Shown here: positions 35,967 through 48,569 of the stretch, piece after piece | How the letters are laid out: every line of letters begins with the position of its first letter | Position numbering within the stretch: position 1 is the stretch's first letter | Source: Nocardia pseudobrasiliensis NBRC 108224 | Lineage (GTDB): Bacteria > Actinomycetota > Actinomycetes > Mycobacteriales > Mycobacteriaceae | Assembly (NCBI RefSeq): GCF_001613105.1 | Contig: NZ_BDBS01000005.1 | Span: 427,756-491,755, forward strand | Direction: 5' to 3' | Length of the DNA: 64,000 nt | Program-made: the position numbers and the translations under genes | Notes under the pieces: model-generated | What the model was told of the DNA's origin: nothing | Database searches by the model: none | Seen by the model: the letters and a program-made list of their open reading frames with translations, nothing else

Positions 35967-36250
35967 TGTTGACCCTGCTCGCCCAGCCGACCACCAATCC
36001 GACCGGCCCCGAATTCGGCAAGGCGTCCCCGCTCGGCCTGGTGATCATCCTGGTCCTGCTGGTGGGCACGGTGCTGCTGATCCGCTCGATGAACAAGCAC
36101 ATCAAGCGCCTGCCCGCCGAATTCTCCCCGGAGCATCCGGAGCCGGATCAGGAGGCCGACGAGGGCACCGAAGCCGGTGTGGTGCCGCACGATGCGGAAT
36201 CCTCCGACGCCGAGGCGAAGCCGAAGGCCAAACCCGACGCGCCCTCGTGA
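35963..36250 (+). CDS. Small single-span membrane protein (Rv1083-like)
   Basis: 95 residues from ATG 35963, overlapping the mca stop (ATGA), so it is translationally coupled. There is one helix ([20 protein letters not shown]) and a long acidic, then Lys/Ala-rich cytoplasmic tail. The position after mca matches M. tuberculosis Rv1083. Function unknown. Its stop is one base from the convergent end of the terpene locus. Confidence 0.8.
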   Translation: MMLTLLAQPTTNPTGPEFGKASPLGLVIILVLLVGTVLLIRSMNKHIKRLPAEFSPEHPEPDQEADEGTEAGVVPHDAESSDAEAKPKAKPDAPS

Positions 36251-36251
36251 C

Positions 36252-37283
36252 TCAGGCGGTCCGGGCGATGAGGGCGTCGGCGAACTGACGCAGCGCGGTG
36301 ATCGCATCGGGTGGGAACGGCGCTCGGTCGAGGGCGCGCTGCGCCCGCAGCCAACGTTCGCGGATCATCTGCTCGACCTGCCGACGAGCCAGCACGGTCA
36401 GCAGGTCCCGGCAGTCGGCCGCGCCGCGCTCGTCCAGTAGCGGATCGCCGATCAGTCGGTGCAGTTGTGCGGCCTGGCGAGTATCGGCCCGGCGCAGCGC
36501 GATCGCCACCAGGGCGGTGTGTTTGCCGCTGCGCAGATCCTCGAGATTCGATTTACCCGTATGCGTCGGATCGCCGAAGGCGCCGAACAGGTCGTCCTGT
36601 AGTTGAAACGCCTCGCCGAGCGGCTGGGCGTGTTCCGAAAGCGCCTGCGCCACAGCGGCGTCCGCACCCGCGAGGGCCGCGCCCAGTAGCAGCGGCCGCT
36701 CCACGGTATAGGCCGAGGTCTTGTACCGGATGATCTTCAGCGCGCGTTCCAGATCGGCCGTCGGCCGTCCGGTGCTGTGCAGATCGAGGTACTGGCCGTA
36801 GTCGACCTCGCCGCGCATGGCGTCGATCACCGGCAGCGCGGCCCGCAGCCGATCGCCGGAAAGCCCGGCGGTGTGCAGTAATTCGTCGGACCAGGCCAGG
36901 GCGAAATCGCCGATCAGGATGGCCGCCGCGGTGCCGCGACTGCGGTGGACCGTCGGCTGATCGCGCCGGGTGTCGCTGTCATCGATGATGTCGTCGTGAA
37001 TGAGCACCGAGGCGTGGAACATCTCCAATGCCGCCGCGGCGCGGACGATTTCGTCCGGCAGTCCGAGCCCGCCCCCGGCGCACCAGCCGAGGACGCAGAA
37101 CATCGGCCGGATGCGTTTGCCACCGGAGAACAGGAACGCGCGCACGGCCTGGGTGATATCGGGCGGTAGCCCCCGCTCGGCCGCCGCATGGGCCTTATCG
37201 GCCAGGAAGTCCCGCAGAACGGCCTCGATCCGGGTGCGCACGGCCGCGGAATCGCGCAGCGGCGCGGTGGTGCTGACGGTCAT
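36252..37283 (-). CDS. Polyprenyl diphosphate synthase, intact (terpene locus, PPS1)
   Basis: 343 residues from ATG 37283. It is a trans-prenyltransferase with both metal sites: first Asp-rich motif DDIID (97-101) and second motif [10 protein letters not shown] (229-238), followed by THTGK. The substrate-binding GGKRIRP and YGQYLDL are present. It should condense IPP with an allylic diphosphate to FPP, GGPP or longer; small residues five and four positions before the first motif do not argue for a very short product. It is the last gene of the locus and overlaps ispG by four bases (ATGA). It is a paralogue of the degenerate gene at 44547. Confidence 0.9.
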   Translation of the reverse strand: MTVSTTAPLRDSAAVRTRIEAVLRDFLADKAHAAAERGLPPDITQAVRAFLFSGGKRIRPMFCVLGWCAGGGLGLPDEIVRAAAALEMFHASVLIHDDIIDDSDTRRDQPTVHRSRGTAAAILIGDFALAWSDELLHTAGLSGDRLRAALPVIDAMRGEVDYGQYLDLHSTGRPTADLERALKIIRYKTSAYTVERPLLLGAALAGADAAVAQALSEHAQPLGEAFQLQDDLFGAFGDPTHTGKSNLEDLRSGKHTALVAIALRRADTRQAAQLHRLIGDPLLDERGAADCRDLLTVLARRQVEQMIRERWLRAQRALDRAPFPPDAITALRQFADALIARTA

Positions 37284-38377
37284 CGGATCACCTCGGAGTC
37301 GTCGGTCATGGCCATGGCTTCCTCCAGGAGCGCGTCGACGATGCGGTGTTCGGGCACGGTGCGCACCACCCGGCCCTTGACGAAGATCTGGCCCTTGCCG
37401 TTGCCGGAGGAGACGCCCAGATCGGCCTCGCGAGCCTCGCCGGGACCGTTGACCACACAGCCCATCACCGCCACCCGCAGCGGATGCGGAAAGCCCTCGA
37501 ACGCGGCTTCGACCCGGGCGGCGAGGTGGTGGATGTCGACCTGGACCCGGCCGCAGCCGGGGCAGGACACGATCTCGAGGGTGCGCGGGCGCAGGCCCAG
37601 TGACTGCAGAATGTGATTGCCCACCTTGACCTGTTCGGCCGGTGGTTCGGAGACCGAGACCCGGATGGTGTCGCCGATGCCCTCGGCGAGCAGTACACCC
37701 AGCGCCACCGCGGATTTGATGGTGCCCTGCAATAGCGGCCCGGCCTCGGTGACGCCCAGATGGATGGGATAGTCGCAGCGCTCGGCCAGCAGCCGATTCG
37801 CGGCGATCATGGTGCGCGGATCATGGTGTTTGACAGCGATTTTCAGCTCGCGGAAGCCGTGCTCCTCGAACAGCGCGGCCTCGTGCAGGGCGGAATCGAC
37901 CAGGGCCTCGGCGGTCGGGCCGCCGTGGCGGGCCAGCATGCGCGGATCGAGCGATCCGGCATTGACGCCCACCCGGATCGGGGTGCCGGCGGCCGCCGCC
38001 GCGCGGGCGATCTCGCCGACCCGATCGTCGAATTGCCGGATATTGCCCGGATTCACCCGTACCGCCGCGCATCCGGCGTCGATGGCGGCGAAGACGTAGC
38101 GGGGTTGGAAATGGATATCGGCGATCACCGGCAGCGGCGAGCGGGCGACGATGGCGGGCAGCGCGGCCGCGTCGTCGGGAGTGGGGACCGCGACGCGGAC
38201 GATATCGCAGCCCGCCGCGGTGACCGCGGCGATCTGCTGCAGCGTGGCGTCGATATCGGCGGTGCGGGTGGTGGTCATGGTCTGCACCGAGATCGGCGCG
38301 TCCCCGCCGACCGCGACCGAGCCGACGCGCACCTGCCGGCAGGCGCGGCGGGCGGATGTATCGAGGGCGGCGCTCAC
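37280..38377 (-). CDS. ispG: (E)-4-hydroxy-3-methylbut-2-enyl-diphosphate synthase
   Basis: 365 residues from GTG 38377, seven bases after AGGAGG; the frame runs on upstream inside dxs and is not used. It has the TIM-barrel N-terminus and the [4Fe-4S] ligands Cys272 and Cys275 (SCPGCGR) and Cys307 ([11 protein letters not shown]), with the catalytic Glu at 314. It reduces MEcPP to HMBPP in the MEP pathway. It starts in a four-base overlap with dxs and ends in one with PPS1. A second, housekeeping ispG is expected elsewhere in the genome; this is inference. Confidence 0.92.
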   Translation of the reverse strand: MSAALDTSARRACRQVRVGSVAVGGDAPISVQTMTTTRTADIDATLQQIAAVTAAGCDIVRVAVPTPDDAAALPAIVARSPLPVIADIHFQPRYVFAAIDAGCAAVRVNPGNIRQFDDRVGEIARAAAAAGTPIRVGVNAGSLDPRMLARHGGPTAEALVDSALHEAALFEEHGFRELKIAVKHHDPRTMIAANRLLAERCDYPIHLGVTEAGPLLQGTIKSAVALGVLLAEGIGDTIRVSVSEPPAEQVKVGNHILQSLGLRPRTLEIVSCPGCGRVQVDIHHLAARVEAAFEGFPHPLRVAVMGCVVNGPGEAREADLGVSSGNGKGQIFVKGRVVRTVPEHRIVDALLEEAMAMTDDSEVIR

Positions 38378-40143
38378 GACGAAACCTCCTGGCGATCGAC
38401 CAGTTCGAGCTGGGCGCGGCGCACCGCGTGGGTGATTCCGGCGCCGGTGAGTCCGGCCTCGGCGAGCAGATCGGCGCGTTCGCCGTGGCACAGGAAGCGA
38501 TGGGGCACACCGAGTCCCAGCACGGGAACCGCGCTTCCGGCCTCGGTCAGCGCGCGCCGCAGCGCCGCGGCGACCGCCCCGGAGACGGAGTTGTCCTCGG
38601 CCACCACGACCAGTCGGTGCCGCAGACACGCGCCGACCAGCGCCGCCGGAATCGGCAGCACCCAGCGCGGATCGACGACACTGGCGGCGATGCCGAATTC
38701 GGCGAGATGCCCAGCCGCGCGCAGACATTCGGCGGTCAGCGGACCGACGCCGACCAGCAGCACGTCCCGTTGCGGCGCGCGGTACAGCAGATCCAGGCCG
38801 TTGTACTGCTCGACCGCCGGAATATCCGGTCCCACCGAGGCTTTGGGATATCGCACGGCCGTGGGACCGGCCTCGTAACCGACCGCCTCCCACAGCAGTT
38901 CCCGCAGCCGGGTGGCATCGCGGGGCGCGGCCACGCGCAGTCCGGGCACGGTCGCCAGCAGGGTGAGATCCCACATGCCGTGATGGCTGGGCCCGTCCGG
39001 GCCGGTGATACCCGCGCGGTCCAGGACGAGGGTCACCGGTAGTCGATGCAGGCCCACATCCAACAGCAGCTGATCGAAGGCGCGGTTGAGGAAGGTCGAA
39101 TAGATCGCCACCACCGGATGCAGTCCCGCGGTGGCCATTCCGGCCGCACTGGTCAGTGCGTGCTGTTCGGCGATGCCGACGTCGAAGCAGCGGGCGGGGA
39201 AGTGTTCGGCGAATCGCGACAGTCCGGTCGGGCCCGGCATGGCGGCGGTGACGGCCACGATATCGTCACGGCGATAACCGATTTCGACAAGCTCGTCGCC
39301 GAAGACGTTGGTCCAGGCCGGTTTTCCGCCGGAGCGCCCGCGCGGGCCGACGGTGTGCATGCGCTCGGCGTCGGCGCAGGCCGGTTCGTAGCCGTGGCCC
39401 TTGATCGTGACCGCGTGCACCACCACCGGATGCTCCGCGTCGCGGGCCTTGCGCAGGGCCGATTCCAGGGCGTCGATATCGTGGCCGTCGATCGGGCCGA
39501 GATAGGTCAGGCCGAGCTGATCGAAGACGGTCGGGGACGGATCGTTCGGTGGCCGCTCGCGCAGCCGCCGCAGATGGGCGGCGATCGATCCGGCGGTCGG
39601 GGAGTAGGAGTGCCCGTTGTCGTTGAGCACCACGACCACCGGGCGCGCGCCCGCGCCGATATTGTTCAGCGCCTCGTAGGCCATCCCGCCGGTGAGGGCG
39701 CCGTCGCCGATCACCGCCACCACCGCGCGGTCGCTGTCGCCCCGGATCGCATGGGCTTTGGCGATGCCGTCGGCATAGGACAGGGCGGTGGAGGCGTGCG
39801 AGTTCTCGATCACGTCGTGCACCGATTCGGTGCGGCTCGGATAGCCCGACAGCCCGCCGGGTCGGCGCAGCCCGTGGATGAAGTCCTCGCGTCGCCCGGT
39901 GAGGATCTTGTGCGCGTAGGCTTGATGGCCGGTATCGAAAAGCACTGTGTCACGGGGCGATTCGAAGACACGGTGCAGGGCTATGGTCAATTCGACGACG
40001 CCGAGATTCGGGCCCAGATGCCCGCCCGTGCCCGCGAGGGTGTCGAGGATCAGTTCGCGGATCTGCTCGGCGAGGCGGGGTAGCTGCCGGGGTGACAGCC
40101 GCCGCAGATCCTCGGGGCAGGTGATGTGTTCCAGTTCGGTCAT
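38374..40143 (-). CDS. dxs: 1-deoxy-D-xylulose-5-phosphate synthase
   Basis: 589 residues from ATG 40143, shorter than the usual 630-640. The thiamine diphosphate motif [16 protein letters not shown] (147-162), the [10 protein letters not shown] segment with the catalytic-site His73, and the transketolase glutamate motif [10 protein letters not shown] are all intact. It condenses pyruvate and glyceraldehyde-3-phosphate into DXP, the entry and main flux-control step of the MEP pathway. It overlaps ispH (ATGA) and ispG (GTGA). It is probably a locus-dedicated copy. Confidence 0.92.
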   Translation of the reverse strand: MTELEHITCPEDLRRLSPRQLPRLAEQIRELILDTLAGTGGHLGPNLGVVELTIALHRVFESPRDTVLFDTGHQAYAHKILTGRREDFIHGLRRPGGLSGYPSRTESVHDVIENSHASTALSYADGIAKAHAIRGDSDRAVVAVIGDGALTGGMAYEALNNIGAGARPVVVVLNDNGHSYSPTAGSIAAHLRRLRERPPNDPSPTVFDQLGLTYLGPIDGHDIDALESALRKARDAEHPVVVHAVTIKGHGYEPACADAERMHTVGPRGRSGGKPAWTNVFGDELVEIGYRRDDIVAVTAAMPGPTGLSRFAEHFPARCFDVGIAEQHALTSAAGMATAGLHPVVAIYSTFLNRAFDQLLLDVGLHRLPVTLVLDRAGITGPDGPSHHGMWDLTLLATVPGLRVAAPRDATRLRELLWEAVGYEAGPTAVRYPKASVGPDIPAVEQYNGLDLLYRAPQRDVLLVGVGPLTAECLRAAGHLAEFGIAASVVDPRWVLPIPAALVGACLRHRLVVVAEDNSVSGAVAAALRRALTEAGSAVPVLGLGVPHRFLCHGERADLLAEAGLTGAGITHAVRRAQLELVDRQEVSS

Positions 40144-41081
40144 GGTCGGCGCCTCAGGGGTGATGGTGCGGCGAAGGTGATGGTCTCCGTCGCGATGACG
40201 AGTTCTTCGACGGTGACCGGACCGCGCCGGCGCAGTTCCTCGATCACCCCATCCACCAGAACCGCGGGGGCGGATGCGCCGGCCGACAACCCGATGATCC
40301 GCGCCTGCTCGATCCATTCGTCGTGGATATGGGAGGCGTCATCGATGAGGTGGGCCGGAATGCCCTGGCGGCGTGCGACTTCCACCATTCGCTGCGAATT
40401 CGACGAATTGGCGGAGCCGACCACCAGGACCAGGTCGCTGCGCGCGGAGATCGCCTCCACCGCGCGCTGGCGATTGGTGCTGGCATAGCAGATATCGGCA
40501 CTTGCGGGGCCGTGCAGTTTCGGAAAGCGTTGCCGCAGAGCGGCTACCGTCGCCTCGGTCTCCTCGATCGAGAGCGTCGTCTGGGTGAGGTAGGAGACCC
40601 GGGAGTCGTCGGGCACCCGCAGGGCCGCGGCCTCGGCGGGGGTGTCGACGATCACCGTCGCCTCCGGGGCCTCGCCGAAGGTGCCCTCCACCTCCTCGTG
40701 CCCGGCGTGCCCGATGAGTACGACCGTATCGCCGCGCGCGGCGAAACGCTTGGCCTCCGAATGCACCTTGGTGACCAGAGGACAGGTGGCGTCGACCACG
40801 GTGAGGCCGCGTCGGCGGGCCTGCTCGCGCACCGCGGGCGAGACGCCGTGCGCGGAGAACACGACGGTCGCGTCCATCGGCACCTCGTCCAATTCGTCGA
40901 CGAAGATCGCACCTCGCGCGGCCAGCTCGCGCACTACGCGGGTGTTGTGCACAATCTGTTTTCGCACGTAGATCGGGCCCTCGCGATCGGGATCGGCGAG
41001 TAGCCGGGCGACGGTCGCGATGGCGCGCTCGACGCCCGCGCACAGCGAGCGGGGTGCGGCCAGTAGTACGGTTCGCTCCAT
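40140..41081 (-). CDS. ispH: 4-hydroxy-3-methylbut-2-enyl diphosphate reductase
   Basis: 313 residues from ATG 41081. The three Fe-S cysteines are Cys14 (SLCAGVERA), Cys100 (DATCPLV) and Cys198 (DICYAS). The catalytic set His45 (IVHNTRVV) and Glu130 (GHEEVEGT) is present. The usual Gly-Phe/Tyr before the first cysteine is Ser-Leu here. It reduces HMBPP to IPP and DMAPP, the last MEP step. It follows PPS2 after 12 nt and overlaps dxs by four bases. Confidence 0.92.
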   Translation of the reverse strand: MERTVLLAAPRSLCAGVERAIATVARLLADPDREGPIYVRKQIVHNTRVVRELAARGAIFVDELDEVPMDATVVFSAHGVSPAVREQARRRGLTVVDATCPLVTKVHSEAKRFAARGDTVVLIGHAGHEEVEGTFGEAPEATVIVDTPAEAAALRVPDDSRVSYLTQTTLSIEETEATVAALRQRFPKLHGPASADICYASTNRQRAVEAISARSDLVLVVGSANSSNSQRMVEVARRQGIPAHLIDDASHIHDEWIEQARIIGLSAGASAPAVLVDGVIEELRRRGPVTVEELVIATETITFAAPSPLRRRP

Positions 41082-41093
41082 TTCGACGGGCCC

Positions 41094-44546
<3,453 letters not shown>

Positions 44547-45617
44547 TCATACTGCGGCGGAACTGTCGGCGCGGGCATGGGTGAGGCGTATGGCCAGTAG
44601 CCGCAGGGCCGCGACCGCGGGCGTCGGCATCGGCGCCCGGTCCAGCGCCGACAGCGCCTGATCGCGACGCTGTGCGACCATCCGCTCGACCTCGGCGTGC
44701 GCGCCGGTGGCCGTGAGGATGTCCCGGCAGCGTTGCGCGTCGTCCTCGTCGAGCGTGGGATCGCCCAGTAACCGGCACAATTCGCGCTGCCGCGGCGTAT
44801 CGGCCCGCTGCAGGGCCAGACCGATCACCACGGTGCGCCGCCCGCGGCGCAGATCGTCGAGTACGCCCTGTAGATCCCGGTTGAGCTGGAACGCCTCCCC
44901 GAGCAGCCGGGCGTAGACAGCCAGCGCCTCGCGGGTCTCGCCGGGGGCCCCGGCCAGGCTCGCGCCGAGTTCCAGCGGCCGTTCGCAGGTGTAGGCGACC
45001 ACCTTATAGCGAATGATGCGCAGGGCCTCGTCCAGGGCGAGTTCGGAGCGGGCGGTGGCCAGCAGGTCCAGGAACTGTCCGTAGATCACATCGGCGCGCA
45101 TCGTGGATACGATCGACACCGCCGCGGCCCGCTGTCGCGCGGTCAGATGGGCCGTGCTCAACAGCTCGTCGGACCAGATCAGCGCGAGATTACCGAGTAG
45201 CGCCGCAGCGTGTCGTCCGAAGCCGTCGGCATCGGAGCGGTCGGCGTAGCGAGCCGACATAGCCCGGTGCAGCGGCAGATGGCCGTGGCGCAGGACGGTG
45301 TCGCCGATGATGTCGTTGTGGATCAGCACCGCGGCGTGATACATCTCCAGCGAGGCCGCCGCCCGCACGATCGCGTTCGGAATCCGTTCGCTGCCACCGG
45401 CGGCGAACCAGCCCAGCGCACACAGCAGCGGCCGGGTGCGTTTACCGCCGGTGAAGACGAACGAGTGCAGCGCGTCCACATAATCCGAGGGCAGCTGGGC
45501 CTTGTCGGCCTCGCGGGCCTTGGCGGCGAGAAAGGTTTCCAGCACCGCGTCGATCCGTTCGCGCAGCGCGACCAGATCCGTGGCTATCGCCGGATCGTCG
45601 GTGGTCCGTGGGTGCAT
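44547..45617 (-). CDS. Degenerate polyprenyl synthase homologue (PPS3, probable pseudoenzyme)
   Basis: 356 residues, in frame and clearly homologous to PPS1 throughout (GGKRTRP, YGQFLDL, LGEAFQL). Both catalytic aspartate motifs are gone. The first reads HNDIIGD (100-106) instead of HDDIID. The second reads NRDLQGV (246-252) instead of [10 protein letters not shown], and the following DPTHTGK loop is deleted. Canonical Mg-dependent prenyl transfer therefore looks impossible. The frame is otherwise clean, which suggests a selected non-catalytic or altered role, perhaps as a partner subunit. It starts six bases after the cyclase gene stop. Confidence 0.88.
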   Translation of the reverse strand: MHPRTTDDPAIATDLVALRERIDAVLETFLAAKAREADKAQLPSDYVDALHSFVFTGGKRTRPLLCALGWFAAGGSERIPNAIVRAAASLEMYHAAVLIHNDIIGDTVLRHGHLPLHRAMSARYADRSDADGFGRHAAALLGNLALIWSDELLSTAHLTARQRAAAVSIVSTMRADVIYGQFLDLLATARSELALDEALRIIRYKVVAYTCERPLELGASLAGAPGETREALAVYARLLGEAFQLNRDLQGVLDDLRRGRRTVVIGLALQRADTPRQRELCRLLGDPTLDEDDAQRCRDILTATGAHAEVERMVAQRRDQALSALDRAPMPTPAVAALRLLAIRLTHARADSSAAV

Positions 45618-45623
45618 CGGAGG

Positions 45624-46799
45624 TCACCGGTAGCGCGGATTCGTGTTGTGCCATTCGAACGATCCGGCGAACCACGAGCGCAACCCGTGCAGATACAGCT
45701 GGAGTTCCGGCGAGCCCTCGGTGCGCATCGCCAGGCGTTCGGCCTCGAAATCGCGGACGACGCGATTGTGCAGGTCGACAACGATTTCCGTGGCCCGCGA
45801 CACCGAACAGCCGCGTTCGGCGGCGACCTGCAGCACCATATTGCAGACCGGATTCTCGTCGGCGGCGTCCTTGGCGACCGACAGCAGATCGTTGACCAGG
45901 ACCGCGGCGGTGCCCGCGCGGAACGCGGCGTGCCGCACCCGGGTCCGGTAGAAGATTTCGCCGGGCAGCCGGTATCCGGCGACCGGATCGATGAGGGTCA
46001 TCGAGGTGTAGAAGCTGTCGTGCTGGCGGCCCGCGAGGTATTCCCAGGCGGGCACCTCCCGTTCGGGCAGCCGCCACGCGGAGTAGGCGTTCCAGGATAC
46101 GAACATCGCGGCGGTGGCGTAGCAGGCGCGCTGCACCTGATCGGGAGTGGCGTGCCGATTCAGATGTGCGACAGCGGATTCGAAGGCGCGGAACACCAGA
46201 TGGTCGCGCAGGGCGTCGTTCAGAGGTGGACTGAACTCGCCCATCTCCGGCAGCGGATCCATGGCCGCCATCACCAGCGACAGCCGCGGGCCGAGTTCCT
46301 CGGCGCGCGCGCCGCGCGCGGTATCGTCGGCGAACAGGTCATCGGCCATCCACCAGGCCGTATTCAGTTGGGCGGCCAGCAGCAGGCGGTCGGGGTCGTC
46401 GCAGTCGGTGTGGGTGAGCATCACCAATCGCCCGTAGCCGATACTGCGCAGCAACTCCGCGTCGTCCTCGTCGAGACCCAGACCGAGCGCCCACGTGACG
46501 AGGCGATCGTCGACCTCGGTGGCCAGCGCGTCGTCGATGCGGCTGGGCGGCGGACAGTACAGCGGCGGGGCCGAACCGTCGCCCCACTCCCGCTCCACAC
46601 AGGGCGCCTCGGCGCGGCCGAGGCGGATGATCGGTGCGAAGGCCCTGCTGTCGTCGCAGCCGTCGCGTGCCGAACGGGCGGCGGGTGTGGGGGCTGAGGG
46701 CCGTGGTAGGGAAAGGGACGACGTGCCGAGACCTTTCGGTCCGGAGAGCGTGGCCACGCGCTCGGTGGAATTCGACGGGTGTTCGGTCGCATTGGTCAT
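45624..46799 (-). CDS. Type I terpene cyclase resembling 2-methylisoborneol synthase
   Basis: 391 residues from ATG 46799. The first 75 residues are Ser/Pro/Ala-rich and probably disordered, as in 2-methylisoborneol synthases. The core segments APPLYCPP, RLVMLTH followed by DDPDRLLLAA, and WEYLAGRQHDSF follow that family. Metal motifs are DDLFADD (153-159) and NDLLSVAKD (303-311), and the C-terminal Arg-Tyr pair is present (NPRYR). 2-methylisoborneol formation needs a GPP C-methyltransferase, normally adjacent, and none is here, so the substrate may be GPP, FPP or methyl-GPP made elsewhere. First gene of the locus. Confidence 0.85.
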   Translation of the reverse strand: MTNATEHPSNSTERVATLSGPKGLGTSSLSLPRPSAPTPAARSARDGCDDSRAFAPIIRLGRAEAPCVEREWGDGSAPPLYCPPPSRIDDALATEVDDRLVTWALGLGLDEDDAELLRSIGYGRLVMLTHTDCDDPDRLLLAAQLNTAWWMADDLFADDTARGARAEELGPRLSLVMAAMDPLPEMGEFSPPLNDALRDHLVFRAFESAVAHLNRHATPDQVQRACYATAAMFVSWNAYSAWRLPEREVPAWEYLAGRQHDSFYTSMTLIDPVAGYRLPGEIFYRTRVRHAAFRAGTAAVLVNDLLSVAKDAADENPVCNMVLQVAAERGCSVSRATEIVVDLHNRVVRDFEAERLAMRTEGSPELQLYLHGLRSWFAGSFEWHNTNPRYR

Positions 46800-47007
46800 G
46801 AGCGGATCGTTCTTCCTCGTGGGTTCGACGATTCGAGCACAACTCGACGCACGGCCGCGTGGTGTCTGCAGCAGTGTTTCGCCGAAAACTGAATCGAATT
46901 ACCGGAACTCCGGGTCACCAGCCGGTTTCATCGATATTGGTGCCTGTACTCGCTATTTCGATATGAGACCTGTGAAATTCTGACGACGCTCTGCAGCACT
47001 TCAACCC

Positions 47008-47020
47008 ATACCAATGGTAT
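47008..47020. promoter_or_regulatory. Palindrome ATACCAATGGTAT upstream of the terpene locus
   Basis: A perfect 6-bp inverted repeat around one base, 209 nt upstream of the cyclase start. On the minus strand it reads CGAAATACCATTGGTATGG, sharing CGAAAT and TTGGTAT with the geoA promoter region at 44467-44478. It is a candidate regulator site common to both transcripts. The rest of 46800-47221 shows no credible gene. Confidence 0.4.
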
Positions 47021-47221
47021 TTCGGGCCGAACGCACCGTAAAGTGTTAATTTGCAGCAACTTTGACGCGCCGCCAGAAGGATGTGTGCCGAGCGGGAGTT
47101 GCTCGGCGGAAACGGGGAGCGCCGTTGGCGCGCAGCTACCGGCGCGCGAACGGTGCTGTGCGACAACGGGCTTCGCATCGTGCCACGAACCGTCCAGTCG
47201 TTTCCGCGCCGCGAACCGACA

Positions 47222-47377
47222 TCAGAAGCGCGGATCGTGGGTGCGATGCCGACAGATGTCGCAGTCGCAATCGAAGTAGCCGATACCCGCGCTGCCGTGT
47301 GCGCCGCGCCGTTCGGCCTCCTCCAGATCGGCGAACCACGGTCGCCGTGCGGGTCGGGGTGTTGCGGTGTCCTTCAT
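47222..47377 (-). CDS. Small cysteine-cluster protein (hypothetical)
   Basis: 51 residues from ATG 47377. It ends with GYFDCDCDICRHRTHDPRF, where three cysteines and two histidines in a short span suggest a metal site. The start lies 42 nt after the stop of the small gene at 47420 on the same strand, so the two may be one transcript. Reading frames on the other strand overlap it but lack ribosome-binding sites. I do not recognise a family. Confidence 0.4.
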   Translation of the reverse strand: MKDTATPRPARRPWFADLEEAERRGAHGSAGIGYFDCDCDICRHRTHDPRF

Positions 47378-47419
47378 GACTCTGAGATACCCAGTTCGGT
47401 GGGCGCACACTGATCACGG

Positions 47420-47572
47420 TTACGCCTCGTGGCGCGCTCGCGCTCGGAGTTTCAGATATGTTCCGTGGCTGCGGGCCGGTTCGAAGCGGTATCCGCCGAT
47501 GCGGCCCAGCGAACCTCGGCCGGTCATCGACCGGCCGAGGTGGGACCGAACAACTGCCCAGGTTGCGAGCAC
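47420..47572 (-). CDS. Small basic protein (hypothetical)
   Basis: 50 residues from GTG 47572 to TAA 47420, with the segment GSLGRIGGYRFEPARSHGTY and LKLRARAR following. Codon third positions are mostly G or C. The open frame continues upstream as a Pro-rich stretch to the promoter at 47714, but only a GTC stands where a leaderless start would be, so the true N-terminus is unsure. A perfect 13-bp inverted repeat (47513-47541) lies within the coding part. No family recognised. Confidence 0.4.
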   Translation of the reverse strand: MLATWAVVRSHLGRSMTGRGSLGRIGGYRFEPARSHGTYLKLRARARHEA

Positions 47573-47713
47573 GACCTGCGGACCGGTCGCCGGTTCCCGG
47601 CCCGGCCTCGTTGCCGGGTGTGGTGGGAGTGGTGTGGGTGTAGGAGGGCAGGGCTTGGCGGCTGGCTTCGAACTTCCGGCGGGCGGCGCGCCCTCGGGTC
47701 TGTCGACCTCTTC

Positions 47714-47757
47714 AGTACACGCCCTCCGCGGACAGATGTCAACGCTGTAGGTCTACA
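47714..47757 (-). promoter_or_regulatory. Promoter TTGACA-N17-TGTACT with operator (site A)
   Basis: On the minus strand -35 is TTGACA (47742-47737) and -10 is TGTACT (47719-47714). Just upstream of the -35 is TGTAGGTCTACA (47746-47757), an inverted repeat. The arrangement is base-for-base that of site B at 51937-51980. The remaining DNA to 47978 holds no other feature I can support. Confidence 0.65.
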
Positions 47758-47978
47758 AGATTGGATCGGCGGTGGAAGCTTACCGGCGGCGTACTCTCCT
47801 CGGAATTGCATATGCGATTTCGCTTCGGCTGCAATGCTTTTGATGCGTTATAGCGACAGGTGGCGTAAGATCGGACAGCGTTACCGTGCGCAATTCGCCC
47901 GAGTGGACGCGCGCGGATTCGGCTTCGCCGCTCCAGACCCCGGCGGCCGGTCACACGAAACCGGCGTAGGGAGTCCTC

Positions 47979-48368
47979 ATGGATGAACAGCAGCACACGG
48001 TAGCGGGACTGGCAGGAATCGATGCGTTCGATTCCGGCGACGGGGCTCAACAGTGGACTGTCGTAGCGGTGATGGTCGACGGCGGGGGAGTCGAGCCTTT
48101 GCCCGCAGGGGAGGTGGTCGCGGCCGATTTGAGCCTGGCCGCCGACCAGATTTGTGGATATCTTCCGCCGCGGCTCGAATCGGGACAGTCGTGCTATCTG
48201 GTGGCGACTCCCGGTATGTTCGAACGGGATTCCGAGACGGGTTTGCTGAACACAGCGCCCGGACCGACCTGGGTGAACCGGATTCGCCGGACCGAATGCG
48301 GCTGGGAGCGAAGCGAATGGGGCCGAGCGCCGCACTGGCTGGGCCGCCCCGACGCGGTGGGAGGGTGA
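47979..48368 (+). CDS. Hypothetical protein
   Basis: 129 residues from ATG 47979 after AGGGAG. It is acidic and soluble, without signal or membrane segments, and its C-terminal third is Trp/Arg-rich (CGWERSEWGRAPHWLGR). I recognise no family. It is the first plus-strand gene after the terpene locus; regulatory site A lies 220 nt upstream and could affect it. Confidence 0.6.
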   Translation: MDEQQHTVAGLAGIDAFDSGDGAQQWTVVAVMVDGGGVEPLPAGEVVAADLSLAADQICGYLPPRLESGQSCYLVATPGMFERDSETGLLNTAPGPTWVNRIRRTECGWERSEWGRAPHWLGRPDAVGG

Positions 48369-48569
48369 TGTGGAGCGCATGGGTGGTCGTCCCGCCGCGC
48401 GGCCGCGGTGCGTCTCGGCGAATCGGCCGAGATCGGCATAAGCTGGGTCCCACTTCAGCCGGTTTGAACTCGACGGGCACCATGTGCTGGGGGTGGAGCG
48501 AGGAATACGCCACTGACGGGAGTATGCGATGGTCGATCGAGATCGCACACTCGGTGCGTGCGGGTGAGC

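Noticed and set aside
35963..36252. Integration site at the left edge of the inserted block
   Set aside because: The two convergent stops are one base apart, and no tRNA, direct repeat or integrase was seen at either edge.
47513..47541. Terminator of a small RNA starting at site A
   Set aside because: The perfect 13-bp inverted repeat lies inside a plausible small coding sequence (47420-47572), so a stand-alone non-coding RNA is not the simplest reading.
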